DNA of 11,596 bases, taken from positions 1 through 11,596 of the forward strand of contig CALGNW010000095.1 of the NCBI GenBank assembly GCA_937958345.1, written 5' to 3'. Shown here in pieces: positions 1-4,967 of this stretch (its first letter is position 1; the number at the start of each line of letters is the position of its first letter). The position numbers were made by a program, and so were the translations under genes. This stretch comes from an uncultured Neomegalonema sp. (GTDB lineage Bacteria > Pseudomonadota > Alphaproteobacteria > Rhodobacterales > Rhodobacteraceae). The notes beneath the pieces are model-generated. The model was not told where the DNA came from. It worked only from the letters and a program-made list of their open reading frames with translations, and searched no databases.

Positions 1-120
1 ATGCTTGCCGCGCAAACGCATCGCAATCTCTGATGCGAGCCGGCCCAGCACGAGACCGTCGGCGTCGATCAGGGTCCAGCCCTTTTCGATGTCTGACGGT
101 TTGGCGGAATAGGTCTTCAT
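1..120 (-). CDS. rplM: 50S ribosomal protein L13, N-terminal part (gene continues beyond the window)
   Basis: L13 is an early-assembling protein of the large ribosomal subunit that binds 23S rRNA. Only the first 40 residues are present, running off the left edge. They read MKTYSAKPSDIEKGWTLIDA and continue with DGLVLGRLASEIAMRLRGKH, which matches the conserved L13 opening (the W-x-x-I/V-D-A motif followed by LGRLAS). The start is the ATG at 118-120, with an AGGA ribosome-binding site six bases upstream. In most bacteria rpsI (S9) follows in the same operon, which would lie to the left of this window (known gene order, not seen here). A likely promoter and a leader hairpin lie at 142-207. Confidence 0.95.
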   Translation of the reverse strand, partial: MKTYSAKPSDIEKGWTLIDADGLVLGRLASEIAMRLRGKH

Positions 121-141
121 GTTGTGTCCTATGACGGCGGG

Positions 142-161
142 GGTGCGGATCAACGCGCACC
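142..161 (-). promoter_or_regulatory. hairpin in the rplM leader
   Basis: On the minus strand GGTGCG, an 8-base loop and CGCACC form a perfect 6-bp GC-rich stem. It lies between the likely promoter and the rplM ribosome-binding site, about 21 bases before the ATG, so it would sit in the 5' untranslated region. L13 operons are autoregulated in some bacteria, but nothing here ties this hairpin to that; it could simply be a fold in a GC-rich leader. Confidence 0.4.
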
Positions 162-177
162 AGGAAACTTGAAGCGC

Positions 178-207
178 GGAAACTAATCATCTGCCACGCC
201 AAGTCAA
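178..207 (-). promoter_or_regulatory. probable rplM promoter
   Basis: On the minus strand CTTGACT occurs with its TTGACT core at 202-207, a good match to the -35 box of the housekeeping sigma factor in alphaproteobacteria (CTTGAC). The -10 is weaker: ATTAGTTT around 179-187, at a spacing of 15-17 bases. Transcription would start about 50 bases before the rplM ATG. The -35 is convincing and the -10 is tentative. Confidence 0.5.
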
Positions 208-255
208 GCGCCAATAAACAGGATTACCTTAGCAAAATCAGCATCTTAATTTTGC

Positions 256-269
256 GGTATTAAAATACC
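256..269. repeat. AT-rich 14-bp palindrome, possible operator
   Basis: GGTATTAAAATACC is a palindrome of two 6-base arms (GGTATT and AATACC) around AA, set in an AT-rich patch about 50 bp upstream of the rplM -35 box. Its size and symmetry fit a site for a dimeric regulator. No regulator can be named, and short AT-rich palindromes also occur by chance. Confidence 0.3.
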
Positions 270-335
270 CCATATTTCTCCCCGATCTTCCGCACTTTCG
301 GAGACTCGCACAGGGCCGCGCCCCCGAATGACGTG

Positions 336-391
336 TCCGCATAAAGGGTCAAGCACCGAACCCGTTTCCGCTGCTCCGCACTTTATGCGGA
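336..391. repeat. 11-bp inverted repeat that competes with a hairpin
   Basis: TCCGCATAAAG at 336-346 is the exact reverse complement of CTTTATGCGGA at 381-391, with 34 bases between. The right arm also forms most of the descending side of the hairpin at 373-393, so the two structures exclude each other. This is the geometry of an attenuator, or of two facing protein-binding half-sites. Which of these applies cannot be decided from sequence alone. Confidence 0.45.
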
Positions 392-400
392 GCCGTTTTT
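373..400 (+). terminator. terminator-like hairpin on the plus strand with no plus-strand gene before it
   Basis: GCTCCGC, a 7-base loop and GCGGAGC form a perfect 7-bp stem, followed two bases later by a run of five T. This has the form of a rho-independent terminator read left to right. Both neighbouring genes are on the minus strand, so it either ends an unannotated plus-strand transcript or is fortuitous. No convincing plus-strand promoter was found between 210 and 330. Confidence 0.4.
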
Positions 401-426
401 CGAGCGACCGCCGCACCCGCCGCCAT

Positions 427-460
427 AAAAAAACCGCCGGATTTCACTCCGGCGGTTCTT
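427..460 (-). terminator. rho-independent terminator of the histone-like gene
   Basis: On the minus strand AACCGCCGG, an 8-base loop and CCGGCGGTT form a perfect 9-bp stem, running straight into a tract of T (the A run at 427-433 of the plus strand). It lies about 45 bases past the stop codon of the lysine/alanine repeat gene and is the clearest terminator in the window. Confidence 0.85.
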
Positions 461-504
461 GTGTGCGACCATTCTGGTCGCTGCTCAGAGAGAGTGTGAG
501 CGTG

Positions 505-1329
505 TTACTTCTTCGCGGCAGGCTTACGTGCAGCGCGCGGCGTTGCGGTTTTCTTTGCCGCCGGCTTGGCACGGGCTGCCATAGCAGGGGTCTTTTTCGC
601 AGCCGTCTTTTTGACCGCAGGCTTTTTGGCGACCGGCTTCTTAGGTGCCGACTTCACCTTAGCGATCGTCGAGGCCAGCGACTTGCCGGAAGCAGAGCGT
701 TTGGACGCGGACTTCGGAGCCACTTTCTTCGCTGCCGGCTTTTTCGCGACAGCCTTTTTGGCGACAACTTTTTTCGCTGCAGGTTTCTTCGCAACGGTTT
801 TCTTCGCTGCCGGTTTAGCGGCGGCTTTTTTCGCTACCGGCTTTTTCGCAACAGCCTTTTTAGCGGCTGGCTTTGCAGCGGCTTTCTTGGCCACTACCTT
901 TTTGGCGGCGGTTTTTTTAGCGACGGTTTTCTTCGCGGCTGGCTTCTTGGCCACGGTCTTTTTAGCAACAGCCTTTTTCGCAGCAGGCTTCTTCGCCACA
1001 GTCTTTTTGGCGGCAGGTTTAGCAGCAGCTTTTTTCACAGCAGGCTTTTTCGCAACGGCCTTCTTGGCGGCAGGCTTCTTCGCAACAGCTTTTTTCGCCG
1101 TTGTCTTCGCAGCGGCAACAGCGACCGAAATCGTCGACTGAACAGTACCGTCGGTCTTCATTACCTTAACGCGTCCACCGGCAGCGCCGACAGCTTCGCG
1201 GATAGCGCGCGCTGATGCGGCAGTTTTATTTGCGAAACGCTTGGTCGCGCGGGTCTTGCCGGTTTCAATCAGAACCCAGTCTTTTTTCTTCGCGTCCTGA
1301 GCCAGTGTGTAAGTCTTCGTAACAGCCAT
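505..1329 (-). CDS. DUF2188-like domain protein with a histone H1-like lysine/alanine repeat tail
   Basis: This is probably a small nucleoid-associated or DNA-compacting protein, by analogy with AlgP, PhaF and chlamydial Hc tails; that role is inferred. Residues 1 to about 70 resemble the DUF2188 fold: a tryptophan at 18, then GKTRATKRFANKT, a helix, and GGRVKVMKTDGTVQ. Residues 76-204 are near-perfect five-residue repeats of the types AVAKK, PAAKK and TVAKK, interrupted three times by AAAKPAAKK (101-109, 150-158, 169-177). Residues 205-228 form a serine-rich spacer, and a second basic stretch runs to the end. The start is the ATG at 1327-1329 because GGAGA sits five bases upstream; an ATG 12 bases earlier overlaps that ribosome-binding site. 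The gene stands alone, with its own terminator. Repeat number is likely variable between strains. A phasin-like (PhaF) role cannot be excluded, but no phasin domain is visible. Confidence 0.85.
   Translation of the reverse strand: MAVTKTYTLAQDAKKKDWVLIETGKTRATKRFANKTAASARAIREAVGAAGGRVKVMKTDGTVQSTISVAVAAAKTTAKKAVAKKPAAKKAVAKKPAVKKAAAKPAAKKTVAKKPAAKKAVAKKTVAKKPAAKKTVAKKTAAKKVVAKKAAAKPAAKKAVAKKPVAKKAAAKPAAKKTVAKKPAAKKVVAKKAVAKKPAAKKVAPKSASKRSASGKSLASTIAKVKSAPKKPVAKKPAVKKTAAKKTPAMAARAKPAAKKTATPRAARKPAAKK
718..1104 (-). repeat. 15-bp imperfect tandem repeats coding the (xxAKK)n tail
   Basis: This is the part of the gene above that encodes residues 76-204. The DNA is built of degenerate 15-bp units, one per pentapeptide, with 12-bp units at the three AAAKP interruptions that shift the phase. 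Synonymous changes between units, for example mixed AAA and AAG lysine codons, show that the array is old rather than freshly duplicated. It still offers slippage and recombination a chance to change its length. Confidence 0.8.
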
Positions 1330-1341
1330 CGTGTTCTCCAT

Positions 1342-1504
1342 TAAACTCGGCCGTGGGTCGCACCCCGGCTATACCGCGCTTTGCGATTGCTGAAGTCTTT
1401 ACATGGAATGATTAACGAAATGAAACCGTGTTCAATAAAAAACCGAATTAAGTGTGATTACTTGAACACTGGATTGCGCTGATTTTCCAAACGGCTCAGT
1501 CCTG
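1342..1504 (-). promoter_or_regulatory. AT-rich upstream region of the histone-like gene
   Basis: The 175 bases between the gluQ stop and the histone-like start are much richer in A and T than the surroundings, especially 1385-1470. On the minus strand TTGAAC (1430-1435) could be a -35 box followed by ATCATT near 1407-1412, and TATAGC near 1368-1373 is an alternative -10. Neither pair is a good match. The region also carries the GTGTTCAA inverted repeat. A separate promoter is likely because the gap is wide, but its exact position is unclear. Confidence 0.4.
1428..1469. repeat. inverted repeat GTGTTCAA ... TTGAACAC, possible operator
   Basis: GTGTTCAA at 1428-1435 and its exact reverse complement TTGAACAC at 1462-1469 are separated by 26 bases. 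Their centres are 34 bp apart, about three helical turns, so both half-sites would lie on the same face of DNA. The left arm overlaps the candidate -35 box of the histone-like gene, fitting a repressor or autoregulatory site. No regulator can be named. Confidence 0.4.
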
Positions 1505-2395
1505 TCAAGTGCGCATACCGAGCAATTTTCTGACGTCTTCAGGCGTCGCTCCGTCCGCACGAAAGGCTTGGATAGACCGCGCATCATCCCGTTTTGCAAG
1601 GCGTTTCCCGGCTTCGTCGGTGATCAGACGATGGTGTCGGTACAGCGGTGTGGGTCGGCCAAACAACGCCTGCAATAACCGATGAATAAATGTCGCCGCG
1701 AATAAGTCTTGGCCTCGCGTTATGTGCGTAATTTGTTGGAAAGCGTCATCCAGTACCACCGAAAGATGATAACTCGCGGGTGTTTCCTTACGCGCCAGCA
1801 CGATGTCGCCGCACGACTCAATCAGATAGCCGGGATCAAGATTGACCTTCTTGCGCTCGCCGTTCGGCCCCTTGCCCAGTTCTTTGAAGGACAGCTTTTT
1901 AACAATGCCCGCCCCGCCGACACTGGCCACCGCCTTACGCATATTCAGGCGCAGGGCATAGGGCGCGTGCGCCAGACGCGCTGCATCGACAGGAAGCGCG
2001 CGGCACGTTCCGGGATACGCCGGTCCATCCGGTCCCGTCGCTGATCCGTCATGGTGCGGGGCGCTCATCGCCGCATTGATTTCCTTGCGGGTGCAAAAGC
2101 ACGGATAGATCAGGTCACGGACTTTCAGATCATCCAGCGCCGCTTGATACGCACCAAACCGCTCGGACTGGCGCAGCACCGGTTGCTCCCACGTGATGCC
2201 GAGCCACGCGAGATCGTCAAAAATCGCCGCCTCGTATTCGGGACGGGCGCGCGTTGTATCAATATCCTCGACCCGCACCAGAAATGTCCCGCCCGCGTCC
2301 CGCGCCGCCTCGAACGCGGTCAGCGCCGAATACGCATGGCCGAGATGAAGCAGTCCTGTGGGGCTGGGTGCAAAACGTTCGACATGATTGACCAT
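1505..2395 (-). CDS. gluQ: glutamyl-Q tRNA(Asp) synthetase
   Basis: GluQ-RS activates glutamate and attaches it to the queuosine base at position 34 of tRNA(Asp), making glutamyl-queuosine; it does not charge the tRNA 3' end. The 296-residue length covers only the catalytic half of a glutamyl-tRNA synthetase, with no anticodon-binding domain, as expected for this family. FAPSPTGLLHLGH (8-20) carries the HIGH-like signature and KRLAKRD (264-270) the KMSKS-like loop. Cys99, Cys101, Tyr127 and Cys131 (CFC ... YPGTC) match the zinc site known from the E. coli enzyme YadB. The start at 2393-2395 is chosen because the conserved MVNHVERFAPSPTG begins there; the GGAGG directly touching this ATG is too close to be a normal ribosome-binding site, so an upstream start is possible. 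The gene is divergent from the DNA glycosylase. Confidence 0.93.
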   Translation of the reverse strand: MVNHVERFAPSPTGLLHLGHAYSALTAFEAARDAGGTFLVRVEDIDTTRARPEYEAAIFDDLAWLGITWEQPVLRQSERFGAYQAALDDLKVRDLIYPCFCTRKEINAAMSAPHHDGSATGPDGPAYPGTCRALPVDAARLAHAPYALRLNMRKAVASVGGAGIVKKLSFKELGKGPNGERKKVNLDPGYLIESCGDIVLARKETPASYHLSVVLDDAFQQITHITRGQDLFAATFIHRLLQALFGRPTPLYRHHRLITDEAGKRLAKRDDARSIQAFRADGATPEDVRKLLGMRT

Positions 2396-2414
2396 CCTCC
2401 GGCTATAAAACGGG

Positions 2415-3068
2415 ATGGAACATTCGACAACGCGCATCATCGAAACCGACGCCGATGTGACCGAGGGCATCACCGCACTGATTGCGTTGGAGCCGCGATT
2501 TAAAATCGCCGTTGATCAATCGGCGCCCATTCCCCTGCGGCGCAAGCCGCCCGGCTTTGCCGCGCTGTTACAAGCCATCGTCGGCCAGCAAATTTCCGTG
2601 GCGGCTGCGGCAGGTATCTGGGCGCGGGTCGAGGCGGCGCATGCCGTCACACCCGCCGCCGTTCTCGCGCTTGGCGACGATGACCTGCGCGCCTGCGGGT
2701 TGTCGCGCCCCAAGGTCAAATACGCCAAGGCGATTGCCGGGGCCGTCGAAACGGGCGCGCTCTGTTTCGATTTCTGCCGCGATGCACCTGTGGACGAGGC
2801 CATCGCCATGCTCACCGCAATCAACGGGATCGGGCCGTGGACTGCCGAGATCTATCTGATGTTCAGTGTCGGGCGCGCAGACATTTTTCCGGCCAAAGAC
2901 CTCGCGCTTCAGGAATCCGCCAAGCTGCTCTTTGACCTGAATGGCAGACCCTCGGACCGTGAACTTGCCGCACTGGCCGCCGCGTGGTCCCCGTGGCGGG
3001 CGGTTGCTGCGCGCATTCTCTGGGCCTATTACCGGAGTGCGAAAGGGCGCGAGGGGGTCGGAATTTAA
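2415..3068 (+). CDS. DNA-3-methyladenine glycosylase II (AlkA family, short form)
   Basis: This base-excision repair enzyme removes alkylated bases such as 3-methyladenine from DNA. The 217 residues form a helix-hairpin-helix glycosylase: LLQAIVGQQIS (51-61), then the hairpin LTAINGIGPWTAEIYLMF (133-150), and the catalytic aspartate in FPAKD (Asp162), followed by WSPWRAVAARILW (191-203), typical of AlkA. At 217 residues it lacks the N-terminal domain of the 282-residue E. coli AlkA and resembles the shorter Mag1-type enzymes. The start ATG lies 19 bp from the divergent gluQ start and has no clear ribosome-binding site. IF-1 follows 108 bases downstream on the same strand, with its own promoter. 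No Ada-like regulator is nearby. Confidence 0.9.
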   Translation: MEHSTTRIIETDADVTEGITALIALEPRFKIAVDQSAPIPLRRKPPGFAALLQAIVGQQISVAAAAGIWARVEAAHAVTPAAVLALGDDDLRACGLSRPKVKYAKAIAGAVETGALCFDFCRDAPVDEAIAMLTAINGIGPWTAEIYLMFSVGRADIFPAKDLALQESAKLLFDLNGRPSDRELAALAAAWSPWRAVAARILWAYYRSAKGREGVGI

Positions 3069-3081
3069 GGCTGTATCGGGC

Positions 3082-3107
3082 AAAGCGGGCGTCCGCTCTT
3101 GCGTTTT
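3082..3107 (+). terminator. weak candidate terminator after the glycosylase gene
   Basis: AGCGG, a 4-base loop GCGT and CCGCT form a 5-bp stem about 15 bases after the glycosylase stop, followed by CTTGCGTTTT. The T tract is interrupted, and the element overlaps the candidate -35 box of infA, so it may only slow or partly stop transcription. Confidence 0.25.
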
Positions 3108-3130
3108 ACCCCAGACTCGCCACATATAAC
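3099..3130 (+). promoter_or_regulatory. probable promoter of the infA operon
   Basis: TTGCGT (3099-3104) as -35 is followed after 18 bases by CATATA (3123-3128), or after 20 bases by TATAAC (3125-3130), as -10. Transcription would start close to 3136, so the mRNA would begin almost directly with the hairpin at 3138-3160. The match is moderate, but it lies in the only non-coding stretch before the operon. Confidence 0.45.
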
Positions 3131-3137
3131 CTACTAA

Positions 3138-3160
3138 ACCGCAACACCTGTGTTTGCGGT
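3138..3160 (+). promoter_or_regulatory. hairpin at the 5' end of the infA mRNA
   Basis: ACCGCAACA, a short CCTG loop, TGTT, one bulged T and GCGGT fold into a nearly perfect stem of nine pairs. It ends six bases before the AGGA ribosome-binding site (3167-3170). It could stabilise the 5' end of the mRNA or serve as a regulatory element. There is no T tract after it, so it is not a terminator. Confidence 0.4.
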
Positions 3161-3176
3161 GACGATAGGATTTTGA

Positions 3177-3395
3177 ATGGCGAAAGAAGAAATTATCGAG
3201 ATGGCGGGGACAGTTATGGAACTGCTTCCGAACGCGACGTTTCGCGTACAACTCGAAAACGAACATGAGATCATCGCTCATACAGCGGGCAAGATGCGGA
3301 AAAACCGTATTCGCGTGCTGGCTGGCGATAAGGTGTCGGTTGAAATGACCCCTTACGATCTGACCAAGGGCCGCATCACGTATCGCTTCAAGTGA
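3177..3395 (+). CDS. infA: translation initiation factor IF-1
   Basis: IF-1 is a small essential factor that binds the A site of the 30S subunit and helps IF-2 and IF-3 form the initiation complex. The protein has the usual 72 residues: an S1-like OB fold with the family hallmarks LLPNATFRVQL (17-27), IIAHTAGKMRKNRIRVLAGD (32-51) and YDLTKGRITYRFK at the end. AGGA lies six bases before the ATG. It is the first gene of a plus-strand operon; the maf start codon follows one base after its stop. The infA-maf-RNase E/G order supports the alphaproteobacterial assignment. Confidence 0.97.
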   Translation: MAKEEIIEMAGTVMELLPNATFRVQLENEHEIIAHTAGKMRKNRIRVLAGDKVSVEMTPYDLTKGRITYRFK

Positions 3396-3396
3396 C

Positions 3397-3993
3397 GTGA
3401 GCCGCCAACGACTGATCCTCGCGAGCGCCTCGCCGCGCCGTGCGGACCTGCTGGCTCAGATCGGCGTGATACCCGATGACGTCGATCCGGCCAACATAGA
3501 TGAGACCCCCTTCAAAGACGAACTGCCGCGCGTTTACGCCGCGCGCCTCGCGCAGTCCAAGGCCGAGGCCGTGGCAAAGCGTCATGCGCTGGGTTTAGTG
3601 CTGGCTGCTGATACCGTTGTCGCGGTCGGGCGGCGCATTCTTGACAAGCCGAGCGACGAGGCCGATGCGCGAAAGCACCTTGGCCTGCTGTCGGGTCGGC
3701 GTCATCGTGTCACCACCGCGCTCACGCTGATCCGCACCGATGACGGACGGGCATGGTCGCGCCTCGTCGAAACGCAGGTAAAGCTAAAGCGCCTCTCAGC
3801 GCCCGAAACAGACGCCTACATCCTCAGCGGCGAATGGCGCGGCAAGGCGGGCGGCTATGCCATTCAGGGGATCGCAGCGCGCTTCGTCCCGTGGATCGGC
3901 GGCAGCCATTCCAACGTGGTCGGATTGCCCCTGACCGAAACCGCCGGACTGCTCGAGGCCGCCGGCCTGACATGGGACTGGCCAAAGGCATGA
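3397..3993 (+). CDS. maf: Maf family nucleoside triphosphate pyrophosphatase (YhdE-type, dTTP/UTP)
   Basis: Maf proteins hydrolyse nucleoside triphosphates to monophosphate and pyrophosphate, clearing non-canonical or surplus nucleotides. The 198 residues hold all family motifs: LILASASPRR (6-15), KAEAVA (55-60), LAADTVVAVG (69-78) with the putative catalytic Asp72, then ILDKP (81-85) and LSGRRHRV (98-105). GKAGGYAIQGIAARFV (149-164) and GSHSNVVGLPL (169-179) are of the YhdE type (dTTP/UTP) rather than the YceF type (m7GTP). The start is the GTG at 3397, one base after the infA stop, with no ribosome-binding site of its own; translation is probably coupled to infA. Its stop overlaps the next start as ATGA. 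The maf-RNase G pairing is also seen in E. coli (yhdE-rng). Confidence 0.92.
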   Translation: MSRQRLILASASPRRADLLAQIGVIPDDVDPANIDETPFKDELPRVYAARLAQSKAEAVAKRHALGLVLAADTVVAVGRRILDKPSDEADARKHLGLLSGRRHRVTTALTLIRTDDGRAWSRLVETQVKLKRLSAPETDAYILSGEWRGKAGGYAIQGIAARFVPWIGGSHSNVVGLPLTETAGLLEAAGLTWDWPKA

Positions 3994-4967
3994 AAGGCCG
4001 TTTGTTTCTCGCTGACGAAAACAACGGCCTGCGCCGCGCCGCACTGATCGTTGACGGCAGGTTGCAGGCACTCGAAATAGACGACACCCGAACCACCGCT
4101 CCGCGTTGGGGCAGCGTCTATCGGGCAAAAGTCACCGAACGGATGACCGCCATGGGCGCGGCCTTTGTCGATCTCGGCGGCGCACGCGGGTTTCTGCCCG
4201 AAGCAGGCGACATCCTTCCCGGCGCGCACGTCACTGTTCAGGTACGTCGCGAGCCCGAGGGGGAAAAGGCCGCACGCGTCTCGACCGATATTCAGATCGA
4301 ACACCGGCTGGTGGTTCACACACCCGCGAAACCCGGAATAAACGTTTCAAAGAAAATCACCGACGCCGAAGAGCGGCGCATCCTCCGCGGGGCCTTGGGC
4401 GATCTGAATGGCGGATTTGTCATTCGCACCGCTGCCGAGGGAATGCTTGCCGACGACCTTCACGCCATCGCAAACGCGCTCGTTCTGCCCCCGCAACGCG
4501 ACATCGGCCTTGTCCGCGCGGGTCCCGATGCACTCGGGCGCCTGCGCTTGCATTACGATGACGCACCGCTTGAGGACGACTTTGACCTCTCCGACATTGA
4601 TGCCCAGATCGACGCGCTTCTATCCTCGCGGGCCGAATTGCCGGAGGGCGCATGGCTGACCATCGAACCGACCACGGCCCTTGTCGCGATTGACGTAAAC
4701 ACCGGTCAGGCGCGCGGCGGCGACGCTCTGCAACGGGTCAACCTCGCGGCGGCCGCCGAAATCCCGCGCCAGCTGCGCCTGCGCCATCTGGGCGGGGCCG
4801 TCGCAATCGACTTTGCCGGCGGACCAAAGGGCAAGGCCCGAAAGCGCCTCGAAGACACGGTTTCCGAGGCGCTACCGGTATTGGGATGGGGTCCGGCAGG
4901 CTGGATGGAACTTCAAACCCGCAAGCCGGGGCGCAGTCTCCCAGAACTTCTGGCGGGCCAACAATGA
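3990..4967 (+). CDS. ribonuclease E/G family protein, short form without the zinc-link
   Basis: RNase E and G are single-strand endoribonucleases that process rRNA and start mRNA decay. In this 325-residue protein RWGSVYRAKVTERM (39-52) to about residue 88 is the S1-type RNA-binding part, and a 5'-sensor/RNase H-like region follows (HTPAKPGINVSKKITDAEER, 110-129). LVAIDVNTGQ (231-240) and GGAVAIDF (268-275) supply the catalytic metal-binding aspartates, here Asp235 and Asp274, matching Asp303 and Asp346 of E. coli RNase E. The protein ends soon after the DNase I-like subdomain, so the CPxC zinc-link and small domain that hold the RNase E/G tetramer are absent (E. coli RNase G has 489 residues). 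The ATG at 3990 overlaps the maf stop (ATGA) and the next gene starts the same way, so the three are translationally coupled. Confidence 0.88.
   Translation: MKGRLFLADENNGLRRAALIVDGRLQALEIDDTRTTAPRWGSVYRAKVTERMTAMGAAFVDLGGARGFLPEAGDILPGAHVTVQVRREPEGEKAARVSTDIQIEHRLVVHTPAKPGINVSKKITDAEERRILRGALGDLNGGFVIRTAAEGMLADDLHAIANALVLPPQRDIGLVRAGPDALGRLRLHYDDAPLEDDFDLSDIDAQIDALLSSRAELPEGAWLTIEPTTALVAIDVNTGQARGGDALQRVNLAAAAEIPRQLRLRHLGGAVAIDFAGGPKGKARKRLEDTVSEALPVLGWGPAGWMELQTRKPGRSLPELLAGQQ

Larger units (their letters stand above)
208..504. other. stretch without a gene between rplM and the histone-like gene
   Basis: Together with the rplM leader, about 380 bases carry no credible coding sequence. The open frame that crosses this stretch on the plus strand is a shadow of the lysine/alanine repeat gene. 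The stretch holds an AT-rich palindrome at 256-269, two related TCCGCACTTT hairpins (289-302 and 373-393), an 11-bp inverted repeat (336-346 with 381-391), and the terminator of the histone-like gene at 427-460. I looked for tRNA cloverleaf and signal-recognition-particle RNA signatures and found none. Confidence 0.6.

Noticed and set aside
280..420. tRNA or signal-recognition-particle RNA in the intergenic stretch
   Set aside because: GGGTTCGGTGC on the minus strand hints at a T-loop, but no cloverleaf or acceptor stem can be drawn, and no SRP core motif is present.
718..1104. CRISPR array
   Set aside because: The regular repeats are in-frame 15-bp coding units without distinct spacers.
328..1215. 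Long plus-strand open frames (295 and 191 codons) opposite the lysine/alanine repeat gene
   Set aside because: They are shadows of a low-complexity repeat: the predicted proteins are monotonous phenylalanine/alanine or arginine/leucine/glycine strings, with no ribosome-binding site and no family resemblance.
1436..1470. Rho-independent terminator of gluQ at the minus-strand T run
   Set aside because: The T run is there, but the preceding stem is only four or so AT-rich pairs with mismatches, so the call is not supportable.
2568..3281. 237-codon minus-strand open frame across the glycosylase and infA genes
   Set aside because: It lies antisense to two well-identified proteins, crosses the infA promoter region and has no recognisable domain.
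3753..3989. N-terminal extension of the RNase E/G protein upstream of 3990
   Set aside because: The extra residues are arginine-rich and lie wholly within maf in another frame; the family N terminus (MKGRLFLADE) begins at the ATG that overlaps the maf stop.
4886..4963. Upstream start for the EI24 protein
   Set aside because: The added residues overlap the conserved end of the RNase gene; the ATG at 4964 gives the expected family N terminus and an ATGA junction.
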